From: Pseudooceanicola lipolyticus
Lineage (GTDB): Bacteria; Pseudomonadota; Alphaproteobacteria; Rhodobacterales; Rhodobacteraceae
Assembly: GCF_002786325.1 (NCBI RefSeq)
Contig: NZ_PGTB01000035.1
Coordinates: 1 to 32,044 of the forward strand
Direction of reading: 5' to 3'
DNA: 32,044 nucleotides
Under the pieces are notes generated by a model. It worked only from the letters and a program-made list of their open reading frames with translations. It did not search any database and was not told the DNA's origin. Below, piece after piece: positions 1 through 8,695 of this stretch; positions within the stretch are counted from its first letter, which is position 1, and each line of letters starts with the position of its first letter. A program made the translations under genes and the position numbers.

Positions 1-73
1 AAGTTCTGGCAGGCTTCGACACCCGCCACGATACGCCGCCTTCTCAAACACCGTCACCCATTTCCCAGCATAG

Positions 74-823
74 CTCGTTGCGAAGTGGCGGGGGGACAGA
101 TATGTCGTGCACGGACAAAAAGTCTGGATTTCTACCGCGCAGGTGGCAGACAAGATGTTGCTTCTGGCCAGAACAACGCGGCTTGAGGATGTGAGCAGCC
201 CGACCGAAGGGCTGAGCCTGTTCTATACAGATCTCGACCGAAATTTCGTTGACGTGCGAGAGATCGAAAAGATGGGTCGAAAGGCTGTCGATTCTAACGA
301 AGTCTTCATCGATGGGTTGCCGATTCCGGCTGAGGACCTGATCGGGGAGGAGGGCAAAGGCTTTAGACAAATTTTGCACGGGTTGAATCCCGAACGCATC
401 CTGGTGGCCGGTGAATGCATCGGTATTGCGCGCAACGCACTGGCGCGAGCGGCGCATTATGCAAACGAACGTGTGATTTTTGACCGCCCGATCGGCCAAA
501 ATCAGGGTGTTCAGCATCCACTCGCCAAAGCCTGGGCGCGGGTGGAATCTGCCAATCTCATGGTGATGCACGCTGCAGCCCTCTACGATGCGGGAGAACC
601 CTGCGGCGTCGAGGCGAACGCTGCCAAGCTTTTGGCCGCCGACGCCGCGGTTGAGGCGACCGAAGCCGCGCAAATTACATTTGGCGGATTCGGATACGCC
701 AAGGAATATCACGTGGAGCGACTGGTACGGGAAGCTCTGCTGTTCCGCATCGTACCGGTGACACCGCAGATGCTTTTGTCGTTCATAGCAGAAAAAGCCC
801 TTGGACTTCCAATGTCTTACTGA
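74..823 (+). pseudogene. Acyl-CoA dehydrogenase, C-terminal two thirds of a disrupted gene
   Basis: Flavin-dependent alpha,beta-dehydrogenation of an acyl-CoA, passing electrons to ETF. The open frame follows a TAG stop at 71-73 and has no ATG. A GTG at 107 gives 238 aa, against about 380-390 for the family. The sequence enters the family in the middle beta domain (GDRYVVHGQKVWISTAQ) and continues through the C-terminal helical domain (GLNPERI, GQNQGVQHPLAK, GGFGYAKEYHVER). Glu96 (from GTG 107), in GLNPERI, sits where isovaleryl-CoA dehydrogenase has its catalytic base; the usual YEGT glutamate is absent. Upstream at 9-23, a different frame encodes AGFDT, like the family's NAGxDTT motif. That suggests the gene started before the window and has an out-of-frame indel between about 24 and 80. 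It could also be a sequencing error. Family identity is confident; the nature of the break is not. Confidence 0.75.
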
Positions 824-860
824 TCTGAGATAACGGGCGGGGCTGGTGGGAAAAGGTGTC

Positions 861-889
861 TTGACCAATTTTCTAACGCGCGTTAGATT
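861..889 (+). promoter_or_regulatory. Promoter overlapped by a palindromic operator
   Basis: TTGACC (861-866) and TAGATT (884-889) are separated by exactly 17 bp and resemble a sigma-70 promoter. A perfect 16-bp palindrome, TCTAACGCGCGTTAGA (872-887), fills the spacer and overlaps the -10 box. That is the usual placement for a dimeric repressor operator, for example of the TetR or GntR type. It lies 42 bp upstream of the SDR start and after the acyl-CoA dehydrogenase, so it probably drives the SDR/transporter operon. The cognate regulator is not obvious: the TetR gene in this window is better matched to the different operator at 29724-29745. Confidence 0.6.
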
Positions 890-928
890 AGTGACAACTG
901 CCCCTTAAGGGGAATGGGAGGAGGCGTC

Positions 929-1783
929 ATGCATAAGACGCAGTTCGGGTCTTCGAAGGAGGACCTGTCGAAACGTGCAACCGTTTACGCGAGCGATTTA
1001 TTCAGCGGCAAAACCGTTGTGGTGACCGGCGCTGGAGGCGGATTGGGGCTGGCAATTGCGACCCTGTTCGCGAGGCTCGGGGCCAATCTGGCGATCAATG
1101 GACGCAACGAAGAGAAACTGGCTTTGGCGAGGGAGTTCCTCGAAAGTTTCGGGGGTAAAGTCTTCGCTGTGCCAATGACCATCCGGGAGCCTGAGCAGGT
1201 CGAGGATTTTGTCGCCAAGACGAACCAGGAGTTCGGGGCGATTGACGTATTGGTGAACAATGCTGGGGGTCAGTTTCCGCAAGCAGCGTTGGAGTTTAGT
1301 CCAAAGGGCTGGAATGCGGTCATAGACACCAACCTGAACGGCACGTGGTGGATGATGCAATCCACGGCGCGCCACTGGGTCGCCAACAAGCAATCGGGCT
1401 CCATCGTCAACATCGTGGCCGATATCTGGCGCGGCATGCCCGGCATCGCGCATACCTGTGCGGCCCGGGCAGGGGTAGTTTACCTGTCCAAGTCGGTTGC
1501 GGTGGAGTGGGCTCCGCACGGTATCCGAGTGAACTGCGTGGCGCCGGGTTGCTGCGAAAGCAACGGTTTCGGGAACTACCCTCCGGAGGGTTCTGCGACC
1601 TTTCAGGACTCCAATCCGATGCGGCACGCCGGGGACGAATGGGATGTCGCTGAAGGGGTTGTCTATATGGCGGCGAATTCAGGGAAATTCGTAACCGGTG
1701 AAGTTCTGAACATCGACGGTGGGCAGCAATTGTGGGGGGATCCATGGCCAACGGGGCGGCCGGACTACTTCCGGATTACCTGA
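929..1783 (+). CDS. SDR oxidoreductase, AtuG / 2,4-dienoyl-CoA reductase-like
   Basis: A 284-aa Rossmann-fold NAD(P)-dependent oxidoreductase. TGAGGGLG (33-40) binds the cofactor, Arg59 after beta-2 hints at NADP(H), and NNAG is at 110-113. The usual Ser-Tyr-xxx-Lys centre is absent: Thr176 and Arg180 of HTCAARAGV stand at the Tyr and Lys positions, and no Ser is present in NIVADI. This pattern belongs to the branch with 2,4-dienoyl-CoA reductases and the citronellol-pathway protein AtuG, so a CoA thioester substrate is likely. I chose ATG 929 over in-frame ATG 914 because a GGGAGGAGG ribosome site lies just before it. First gene of the operon, behind the 861-889 promoter. The exact reaction is unknown. 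Confidence 0.85.
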   Translation: MHKTQFGSSKEDLSKRATVYASDLFSGKTVVVTGAGGGLGLAIATLFARLGANLAINGRNEEKLALAREFLESFGGKVFAVPMTIREPEQVEDFVAKTNQEFGAIDVLVNNAGGQFPQAALEFSPKGWNAVIDTNLNGTWWMMQSTARHWVANKQSGSIVNIVADIWRGMPGIAHTCAARAGVVYLSKSVAVEWAPHGIRVNCVAPGCCESNGFGNYPPEGSATFQDSNPMRHAGDEWDVAEGVVYMAANSGKFVTGEVLNIDGGQQLWGDPWPTGRPDYFRIT

Positions 1784-1820
1784 TGATGGCCGTGAACCTT
1801 AGGGGGACAACGGGATCTAG

Positions 1821-2627
1821 ATGACGACAAAGACTAAAACAGCAATCGGAGCCGATGATGGGGCGATACTGGAGTGCAGCGGGGTCGAACGACGGTTCGG
1901 CGGCATCGTCGCTGTCACCGGTGTGGACCTTGTTATCCGGCAAGGGGAAATCTTTGGACTTGTCGGTCCGAATGGCAGCGGCAAGACAACACTGACGAAC
2001 GCAATTACCGGATTTTATCCGCCAAACGAGGGCAAAGTCCGGCTGGCAGGAAAAGACATCACGGGCACAGCGCCTCACAAGGTTGCCAAGCTTGGGGTTG
2101 CCAGGACGTTCCAAAATCTTGCCCTGTTCAACGGGATGAGCGTTCTGGACAACATCCTGCTCGGGCGGCACATCCACATGAGCCCAGGCGTTTTGCGTAC
2201 GGCGCTATATTGGTGGGCAGCACAGCGTGAAGAAATCGAGAACCGTAAAATCGTCGAGGAGGTGATCGAGTTTCTGCAACTCGAGAGCATCCGGCATGAG
2301 TTGGTCGATGGTCTTCCGATCGGGTTGAAAAAACGGGTCGAGCTGGCGCGGGCATTGGTGGCCGAGCCACAAATGCTGATTCTCGATGAACCGATGGCCG
2401 GCATGAACCAGGAAGAGAAAGGGTATATGTCCCGTTTCATTCTGGATGCCCGTGCCGAACGCGGCGTCAGCGTTCTGCTGATCGAACACCATATGGATGT
2501 CATCACCGGCATTTGTGATCGGATGCTGGCACTGAATTACGGTGAAATGATCGCCAGTGGCATCCCCAAGGAGGTTGTGAAGGACCCGCGGGTCATCGAG
2601 GCATATATCGGAGGGTCGCATGACTGA
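1821..2627 (+). CDS. livG: Branched-chain amino acid-type ABC transporter ATPase, LivG family
   Basis: One of two cytoplasmic ATPases of a Liv/HAAT importer; it powers uptake of an organic substrate. 268 aa with Walker A GPNGSGKT (49-56), Q-loop Gln98, a degenerate signature LPIGLKKR (165-172, as usual for LivG), Walker B LILDEP (186-191) and H-loop His223. The 3' end overlaps the acyl-CoA synthetase start by 8 bp, so translation is probably coupled. The interleaving of a CoA ligase between livG and livH is a recurring arrangement for importers of aromatic or fatty acids rather than amino acids. The family is clear; the substrate is not. Confidence 0.92.
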   Translation: MTTKTKTAIGADDGAILECSGVERRFGGIVAVTGVDLVIRQGEIFGLVGPNGSGKTTLTNAITGFYPPNEGKVRLAGKDITGTAPHKVAKLGVARTFQNLALFNGMSVLDNILLGRHIHMSPGVLRTALYWWAAQREEIENRKIVEEVIEFLQLESIRHELVDGLPIGLKKRVELARALVAEPQMLILDEPMAGMNQEEKGYMSRFILDARAERGVSVLLIEHHMDVITGICDRMLALNYGEMIASGIPKEVVKDPRVIEAYIGGSHD

Positions 2628-4539
2628 TTTTACGAAGAACCGGTCTTCAGGCGGCGAAACGATTGGTGCACTTCTGGCGAAGAACGCGTCGCTCCACGGA
2701 AAGGATATCGCCCGTCGCGAAAAAGAGCGTGGGATATGGAAAGAAACCACCTGGGCGGAATACGCCCAAGAGGTGGTGGCCTGTGCGGCTGGGCTTGAAA
2801 AAATCGGCGTGAAGCCTGGCAAAGCAGTGCTTGTTCTGGGCGATAACCGTGCGCGGCTCTATGGCGGCATGCTGGCTGTTTCGTTGCTTGGTGCCTATGC
2901 AATGCCTGCCTATCCCGGCGCGACGCTCGAAGAACTCCGGCACTTTCTTGGCGAAGTGGAGATCGTCGCGGCTATTGCGGAAGATCAGGAACAGGTTGAC
3001 AAGATCCTGGAACTGAAGGACGCCGGCGCCGAGGGCATCGACCACATCATTTATGATGAAGCGCGCGGTCTTGGCTTCTACGAGGTTGAAGGGCTGATGT
3101 CCTGGGATCACCTGATCGAAGTTGGTCAGCACGATCTGAACGAAACCCCGGGCCTGCGTGAGGAACTGCTTAGTCGTGCGAAGCCGGAAGATCCGGCCAT
3201 TTTTCTGCACTCCTCCGGAACGACGGGCGCGCCGAAGGGCATCGTACTGAGTCAGAAGAACGTTCTTGCTGCTGCTCGGAATGGACATGCGGCGGGTGCC
3301 TTCGACGAAAATGAGGAGATCCTCGCGTACTTGCCGATGGCCTGGGTGGGAGACTACGCCATAACCGTTGCCGCGGCACTCCTTTGGCGTTTCACCGTGA
3401 ATGTGCCTGAGCGCCAGGAAACGGTCGTGCGCGACATGCGCGAGATCGCTCCGACCTTCTATCTGGCGGCGCCGAGAAGCTGGGACCAAATGCTGACGAC
3501 AATCCAGGTGGGTATCGAGAATTCGACCCCTTTCAAGAAATGGCTGTATCATTTCTTCATGGATCGGGCCATCGCCGCTGAGACACGCAAGCTGAACGGA
3601 AAAAGCGGTGGTATATTGGAGCCTTTGGGCCGACTTTTGGGTGAGGCAATTGTTTTCGGTCCGATCAAGGACCAGTTCGGAATGAGCCGCCTCAAGAACG
3701 CGTTCACCGGCGGCGAAGCGATCGGCGAAGACACCTTTGTTTTCTACCGAGCCTTGGGAATCAAATTGCGCCAACTCTACGGCCAAACCGAAAACAGCGC
3801 GATCAATGCAATTCAGTCTCCGGGTGAAGTGCGCCTTCATACGGTTGGCAAACCCGCGCCCGGCGTCGAGGTGACCATCGCCGAGGACGGGGAGATCTTG
3901 GTACGCTCGGACAGCGTATTCGAAGGGTACTTCAACAAACCCGAAGCGACCGCCGAAGCCCTTGAGGGCGGGTGGCTGCATACAGGTGATGCCGGGTATT
4001 TGGAGGAAGATGGACACCTGGTTGTTCTGGGGCGCGTCTCCGAGGTCATGCATACGGCCGGAGGCGAGCGGTTTGTGCCAAACTACATCGAGAACCGGTT
4101 GAAATTCAGCCCTTATATTAAGGATGCTGCCGTAATCGGCGCCGGGCTTGACGAATTGACGGCTATGGTCTGCGTGGATTTCGAAGCCGTTGGCCACTGG
4201 GCAGAGGTGAACGGCGTGCCCTATGTGTCTTATGCCGATCTTTCTCAGCGTGAAGAGGTCGCGACGTTGCTTCGCGAGGCCTTCCAACGGGTCAACAAGG
4301 CCGTCACCGAACCATTGCGCCTGCAACGCTTTGTCAGTCTGCCGAAAGAATTCGACCCGGACGATGGCGAAATCACGCGAACCCGAAAACTGCGGCGGAA
4401 GGTCGTTCAGGAACGCTATGCCGACGTGATCGCAGCGCTCTACGACGGTTCAAAAGAGGTCCATGTAAGCGCGCAGGTGACTTACGAGACCGGGGAAGTA
4501 GGGAAGGTCGAAAGAAGCCTTCCCATCAGGGAGGTATAA
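2620..4539 (+). CDS. AMP-forming acyl-CoA synthetase (long-chain type)
   Basis: Activates a carboxylic acid to its CoA thioester through an acyl-adenylate. 639 aa, typical of long-chain ligases. Visible core motifs are the phosphate loop SSGTTGAPKG (198-207), YGQTE (387-391), HTGD (454-457), the hinge region LGR (470-472) and the C-terminal catalytic lysine Lys590 in EITRTRK. It starts inside the end of livG and abuts livH, so the enzyme is co-translated with the importer and probably traps the imported acid as a CoA ester. The substrate may be a fatty, aromatic or terpenoid acid; sequence alone does not tell. Confidence 0.9.
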   Translation: MTDFTKNRSSGGETIGALLAKNASLHGKDIARREKERGIWKETTWAEYAQEVVACAAGLEKIGVKPGKAVLVLGDNRARLYGGMLAVSLLGAYAMPAYPGATLEELRHFLGEVEIVAAIAEDQEQVDKILELKDAGAEGIDHIIYDEARGLGFYEVEGLMSWDHLIEVGQHDLNETPGLREELLSRAKPEDPAIFLHSSGTTGAPKGIVLSQKNVLAAARNGHAAGAFDENEEILAYLPMAWVGDYAITVAAALLWRFTVNVPERQETVVRDMREIAPTFYLAAPRSWDQMLTTIQVGIENSTPFKKWLYHFFMDRAIAAETRKLNGKSGGILEPLGRLLGEAIVFGPIKDQFGMSRLKNAFTGGEAIGEDTFVFYRALGIKLRQLYGQTENSAINAIQSPGEVRLHTVGKPAPGVEVTIAEDGEILVRSDSVFEGYFNKPEATAEALEGGWLHTGDAGYLEEDGHLVVLGRVSEVMHTAGGERFVPNYIENRLKFSPYIKDAAVIGAGLDELTAMVCVDFEAVGHWAEVNGVPYVSYADLSQREEVATLLREAFQRVNKAVTEPLRLQRFVSLPKEFDPDDGEITRTRKLRRKVVQERYADVIAALYDGSKEVHVSAQVTYETGEVGKVERSLPIREV

Positions 4540-5427
4540 ATGGACTGGGTCTTTCTATCAGAGCTTGCGATCAACGGAGCCTTGACGGGTCTGCTGTACT
4601 CGCTATTCGCCATCGGCCTTGTGCTGATTTACAAGGCATCTTCGGTGCCCAATCTGGCGCAGGGCGGGTTGACCATGGTCGGGGCCTATGTGGTCCTGGC
4701 GCTGGCACGCGACGTGGGTTTACCCTTGTGGCTGGCCATCCCTCTGGCTGCGGTTGTCATGTTCGGCCTTGGGTTCGGCATTGAGCGTGTTGCTCTGCGC
4801 CGTCTCGCAGGTCGGCCGGTTGTCATGATCTTGATGCTGACACTCGGCCTCGACATTTTCCTGCGGGGTACAACGCTTGCGATCTGGGGCGGGACGTCGC
4901 GTTCGATGGAATTGGGCGTCAGCTATGATCCGCTGTTCCTGGGCGACATATTCATCAGCCGCATCCATCTGGTTGGTGCCGGTGTTGCGCTCGTCTTGTT
5001 TGTCGCCTTCATGCTGTTTTTCCGAACCCGGACCGGGATCAAGTTGCGGGCGATCGCGGATGATTACATGGCTTCGTGGTCGGTCGGCATCTCGGTTGAA
5101 CGCGGAGTTGGCTTTTCTTGGGCGCTGGCATCCGTTGTTGCCGTCGCCGCAGGCGTTATATGGGGCGAGATTCAGGGTGTCGATCAGGCGCTGTCGCTGT
5201 TGCTTCTCAAAGGTCTGACGGTTGCCGTTCTCGGTGGTCTCGACAGTATCCTTGGCGCCGTGATCGCGGGCATCATCCTGGGCGTCGTCGAAAACGTTGG
5301 CGCTGATTTCCTCGATCCGCTTGTCGGAGGCGGAAGCCGTGAGCTTATCGTCGCTGCCGTGCTCATTCTTACGGTCATGATCCGTCCGCACGGGCTGTTC
5401 GGTCGTCACGACATCGAAAGGGTGTAA
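4540..5427 (+). CDS. livH: Branched-chain amino acid-type ABC permease, LivH family
   Basis: Inner-membrane permease subunit of the Liv-type importer; 295 aa, almost entirely hydrophobic segments. The N-terminus (ALTGLLYSLFAIGLVLIYKA) and the NLAQGG stretch are the LivH signature, and the C-terminal GGLDSILGAVIAGIILG motif is the cytoplasmic loop that contacts the ATPases. It starts directly after the stop codon of the acyl-CoA synthetase and is followed three bases later by livM. Paralogue of the permease at 22639-23511. Confidence 0.92.
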   Translation: MDWVFLSELAINGALTGLLYSLFAIGLVLIYKASSVPNLAQGGLTMVGAYVVLALARDVGLPLWLAIPLAAVVMFGLGFGIERVALRRLAGRPVVMILMLTLGLDIFLRGTTLAIWGGTSRSMELGVSYDPLFLGDIFISRIHLVGAGVALVLFVAFMLFFRTRTGIKLRAIADDYMASWSVGISVERGVGFSWALASVVAVAAGVIWGEIQGVDQALSLLLLKGLTVAVLGGLDSILGAVIAGIILGVVENVGADFLDPLVGGGSRELIVAAVLILTVMIRPHGLFGRHDIERV

Positions 5428-5430
5428 GGA

Positions 5431-6504
5431 ATGTTTTACGGACTTTCCGGCGTCCATCACGCCAACTACGTTTCGGATAGCCGAATCTTCAAGGTACCTG
5501 CTGACAGGAATCTGGCTGCATTTATCTTCCTGATCGGCATTGCCGCGCCATTCATCATACCTTCGCTTTACCTGAACAGTTACATGCTTCCGTGGCTGAT
5601 CTGGACGGCGGCCGCTTTGGGGCTGAACCTGGTGACAGGTTGGGCGGGGCAGCTTCACCTGGGCTACGCCGCGGTCATGGCGGTCGGCGCCTATTCGGCG
5701 ATCCATGCCGCGCGTTTCGGGGTGCCGTGGGAATTCGCGCTGATCATCGGCGGGTTGACGTCATCCGTGATCGGCAGCCTGTTTGCTTTTGCCGCTTTGC
5801 GGGTCAAGGGACTGTACCTCGCCCTTACCACTCTTGCGATGCAATTTGTGATGGACTGGGTTCTGACCCACTCTCCGGCGATCTCGGGGGGCTCACACGC
5901 GTCGCTCCAGTCACCGACATTGGCGCTGCTCGGGCAAGAGATTACCACTGATACTGGCTTCTACTATGTCGCCTTCGGCTGGTGTGTCTTGGTGACGATC
6001 TTCATGCTTAATCTCAAGCGTACTGGACTCGGTCGCGCTTTGGTCGCTGTCCGGGAAAAAGACTTTGCAGCCGCGATCCTGGGTGTGAACAGTTTCTACT
6101 ACAAGATCCTGGCCTTCGCGACGTCGTCTTTCATCGCGGGCGTCAGTGGTGCGTTGCTTGTTGCCACCTTCTTCTTTCTTGCGGCACCTGAGCAGTTTTC
6201 GGTGAACGTGTCGATCCAGGTTCTTGCGATGGTGATTGTTGGCGGCCTTGGCAGCATTATCGGTTCCTATTTCGGTGTTGCCCTGATCCTTCTTGTTCCG
6301 GGTATCGTGAACGGTCTCGTCGTCACGCTGAGTGACGGGCTTGGCATGCAGATCAACGTTGAAACGCTCGCCCACATCCCCAACGCGGTCTATGGCGCGC
6401 TGATCGTCATTGTCCTTCTGATCGAACCGCTTGGTTTGGGAAAACTCTACGGCAACATCAGAGACTACCTGATGGTCTGGCCCTTCGATCAGTTCAAGAA
6501 ATAA
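5431..6504 (+). CDS. livM: Branched-chain amino acid-type ABC permease, LivM family
   Basis: Second membrane subunit, 357 aa. A hydrophilic N-terminal stretch of about 35 residues (MFYGLSGVHHANYVSDS) precedes the membrane segments. The start is kept because MFY-type N-termini recur in LivM proteins encoded beside CoA ligases, although the Shine-Dalgarno TAAGGA is very close to the ATG and shared with the livH stop. LivM hallmarks are GLNLVTGWAGQLHLGYA and GGLGSIIGSYFGVALI. Forms the channel with LivH. Confidence 0.92.
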   Translation: MFYGLSGVHHANYVSDSRIFKVPADRNLAAFIFLIGIAAPFIIPSLYLNSYMLPWLIWTAAALGLNLVTGWAGQLHLGYAAVMAVGAYSAIHAARFGVPWEFALIIGGLTSSVIGSLFAFAALRVKGLYLALTTLAMQFVMDWVLTHSPAISGGSHASLQSPTLALLGQEITTDTGFYYVAFGWCVLVTIFMLNLKRTGLGRALVAVREKDFAAAILGVNSFYYKILAFATSSFIAGVSGALLVATFFFLAAPEQFSVNVSIQVLAMVIVGGLGSIIGSYFGVALILLVPGIVNGLVVTLSDGLGMQINVETLAHIPNAVYGALIVIVLLIEPLGLGKLYGNIRDYLMVWPFDQFKK

Positions 6505-6515
6505 GGGAAATGCCG

Positions 6516-7328
6516 ATGCAAGAAAAAAAAGTTGAAGCCCAGAACATTCTGTCCATGAACAGTGTCGAGGTGCTGTACGACAATGTAATGCTGGCGATCA
6601 AAGGTGTTTCGGTCCAGGTTCCTACAGGCGGGATGATCGCGCTTTTGGGGTCGAACGGAGCGGGAAAAAGCACCACGTTGAAAGCGATCAGCGGTCTTTT
6701 GAAAGCCGAGCGCGGACGCATCAGCCGAGGTGAGATAACGTTCCAGGGAGCGGACATTACCGAAGCGCTCGCGCAAAAACGCGTCGAGATGGGCATCTGT
6801 CATGTCATCGAAGGGCGACGAGTCTTCGAACACCTGACCCCCGACGAGAACCTGACCGCCGCCGCGCCGCACGGGATGTCCCGATCAACGCTGAATGCGG
6901 AAAAGGACAAGATCTACGGATATTTTCCGCGGCTTGCCGAACGCAAAAATTCGCAAGCAGGCTATTTGTCGGGTGGTGAGCAACAGATGCTTGCCATTGG
7001 GCGGGCCCTCGTGACCCAGCCGAAGCTGTTGATGCTTGACGAGCCAAGTCTCGGGCTTGCTCCGTTCCTGGTCGAGGAAATCTTCGGCATACTGCAAAAG
7101 ATCAATAAGGATGAGGGCCTGTCCGTACTACTGGTGGAACAGAACGCCTTGGCGGCTCTGGAAATCGTGTCGCAAGGGTACCTTATCGAGAACGGCCGCG
7201 TCGTTATGCACGGCACCGCCGAGGCGCTCAAATCTAACTCCGACATTCAGGAGTTCTATCTAGGCGGCGGAGAGACCGATTTTCACAACGTCAAGCACTA
7301 CAGCCGACGCAAACGTTGGCTGAGCTAA
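6516..7328 (+). CDS. livF: Branched-chain amino acid-type ABC transporter ATPase, LivF family
   Basis: Second ATPase of the first importer, 270 aa. Walker A GSNGAGKS (45-52), signature LSGGEQQ (151-157), Walker B LMLDEP (172-177), then a basic tail (KHYSRRKRWLS) common in LivF proteins of ligase-linked importers. ATG 6516 is preferred over ATG 6510 because the AAGGGA ribosome site at 6503-6508 would be only one base from the earlier codon. Lies between livM and the binding-protein genes in one transcription unit. Confidence 0.9.
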   Translation: MQEKKVEAQNILSMNSVEVLYDNVMLAIKGVSVQVPTGGMIALLGSNGAGKSTTLKAISGLLKAERGRISRGEITFQGADITEALAQKRVEMGICHVIEGRRVFEHLTPDENLTAAAPHGMSRSTLNAEKDKIYGYFPRLAERKNSQAGYLSGGEQQMLAIGRALVTQPKLLMLDEPSLGLAPFLVEEIFGILQKINKDEGLSVLLVEQNALAALEIVSQGYLIENGRVVMHGTAEALKSNSDIQEFYLGGGETDFHNVKHYSRRKRWLS

Positions 7329-7361
7329 CGTACTATTCGGAAACTGTTCAGGGAGGAACAA

Positions 7362-8600
7362 ATGAAGAAACTTACCAAAGCGTTGGCCGTATTATCAATG
7401 TTCGGCGGAGCAATGTTTGGCACCCAGACGCTGGCCGAGCCATTCAAGATCGGCATCTGCTACGATCTCAGCAAAGCCTATACCTTTGCCACGCCGCAGG
7501 TTTCGCAGGCCGCGATGGACCTTGCCAAGCTCATCAACATGAAGGGCGGCATCGGTGGGGAACCGGTCGAAGTCATCGTGCGTGACCACGGGAACGAACC
7601 GCAGCGCGGAATCGAGTGCTACTCCAAGCTCAGCCGCGAGGGCGTCTTTGTCTTCGATACCCTGTCCACTCCGGTCTCTCTGGCTATCCTGCCGCGGGCC
7701 ATGGAAGACGAGCGTATCCTGATGCAGTCGCTTGTCGGCCGAGGCGATGCCGTCGACGGCACCGTTTTCGAATGGGTCTATCCGGTCGGACCGACCTATT
7801 GGGGACAGGCGGCCAATGATGTTGCCTACATAAAGCAATTGCATGATGGCGACTTGTCGGACGTGAAGGTGGGGTTTGTGTATTTCGATTATCCTTTCGG
7901 ACAGGAGCCGATCGAGATCCTGGAAACCTTGTCCGAAAAAGAGGGTTTCGAGCTTGAGCTTTACCCTGTGCCACTGCCTGGCAGCGACCAGGCCGGAGTG
8001 TGGTCCAAGGTGCGCCGCGACAAGCCCGATCATGTAATCGTCTGGATGTTGGGCGGTGCGCATGTGGTCGCGTCGAAGGAGATGCAGCGCAATCGCATTC
8101 CGATGGACAAGTACATCTCGGTCAACTGGTTGAACGAAGTCGATATCGCCAACATCGGTAAAGAGGCCGCCAAGGGTATCAAGCGCGGTACCAATGTCGT
8201 GGGCGGTCAGGATATTGCCCTGTATCAGGAAATCATGGCCGAGCTTTATGACAAGGGCGAGGGGTCCGGCCCGATCGAGAAGACGCAGGACGTTTTCTAC
8301 AACACCGGTCTGGCGATGTATTCAATCATGTTCGAAGCCGCGCGCAGGGCGGCAGAACAGGAAGGCCTTCCGATAACCGCGGAGTCCTACAAAGCCGGAC
8401 TGGAATCTCTTGAGGGATACGACGCGAACGGGCTGATGGCCCCCATTACGGTGACGGCCGAAGATCATGGCGGCGGCGGTAAGACCCGGATCGAGATGTG
8501 GGACGGGGAGACTTGGGTGCCGCAAACCGACTGGATCTCTGAGTACACGGACGTCGTGTGGGACGTGGTGAAAGAAAGTTCCTCAAAATACGAGCAGTGA
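7362..8600 (+). CDS. Periplasmic substrate-binding protein of the first Liv-type importer (copy 1)
   Basis: 412 aa, type I periplasmic binding protein. A Sec signal peptide (MKKLTKALAVLSMFGGA, likely cut after TLA near residue 25) precedes the mature EPFKIGICYDLSKAY. A GGAGGAAC ribosome site lies just upstream of the ATG. It captures the substrate and delivers it to LivHM. It is strikingly similar along its whole length to the next gene (shared blocks include VRDHGNEPQRG, GRGDAVDG, DYPFGQEPIEIL and SVNWLNEVDIANIG), so the pair arose by tandem duplication. The long invariant blocks and DLSKAYTF pocket region differ from classical leucine-binding proteins. Confidence 0.9.
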   Translation: MKKLTKALAVLSMFGGAMFGTQTLAEPFKIGICYDLSKAYTFATPQVSQAAMDLAKLINMKGGIGGEPVEVIVRDHGNEPQRGIECYSKLSREGVFVFDTLSTPVSLAILPRAMEDERILMQSLVGRGDAVDGTVFEWVYPVGPTYWGQAANDVAYIKQLHDGDLSDVKVGFVYFDYPFGQEPIEILETLSEKEGFELELYPVPLPGSDQAGVWSKVRRDKPDHVIVWMLGGAHVVASKEMQRNRIPMDKYISVNWLNEVDIANIGKEAAKGIKRGTNVVGGQDIALYQEIMAELYDKGEGSGPIEKTQDVFYNTGLAMYSIMFEAARRAAEQEGLPITAESYKAGLESLEGYDANGLMAPITVTAEDHGGGGKTRIEMWDGETWVPQTDWISEYTDVVWDVVKESSSKYEQ

Positions 8601-8695
8601 ATGACCAATAGCAGGAAGGGCGACGCTACGCGGGGCGGCAGCGGCGTTTATAAGACAGTATCACCGCCCCAAACCAAACCAACGGGAGAGAGAAC

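Noticed and set aside
44-868. A 274-codon minus-strand frame at the window start
   Set aside because: Antisense to the acyl-CoA dehydrogenase remnant and without any domain; the sense strand matches the dehydrogenase family clearly.
2647-4326. A 559-codon open frame on the minus strand
   Set aside because: It lies wholly opposite the acyl-CoA synthetase gene, has no recognisable domain and is explained by codon bias of the sense gene.
4720-5706. A 328-codon minus-strand frame rich in Asp, Arg and Gln
   Set aside because: Opposite livH/livM; the hydrophilic mirror image expected from antisense of membrane-protein codons.
8633-8671. GGGGCGG / CCGCCCC inverted repeat between the two binding-protein genes as a terminator
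   Set aside because: Only a 7-bp stem with a 25-base loop and no T run; too weak to call.
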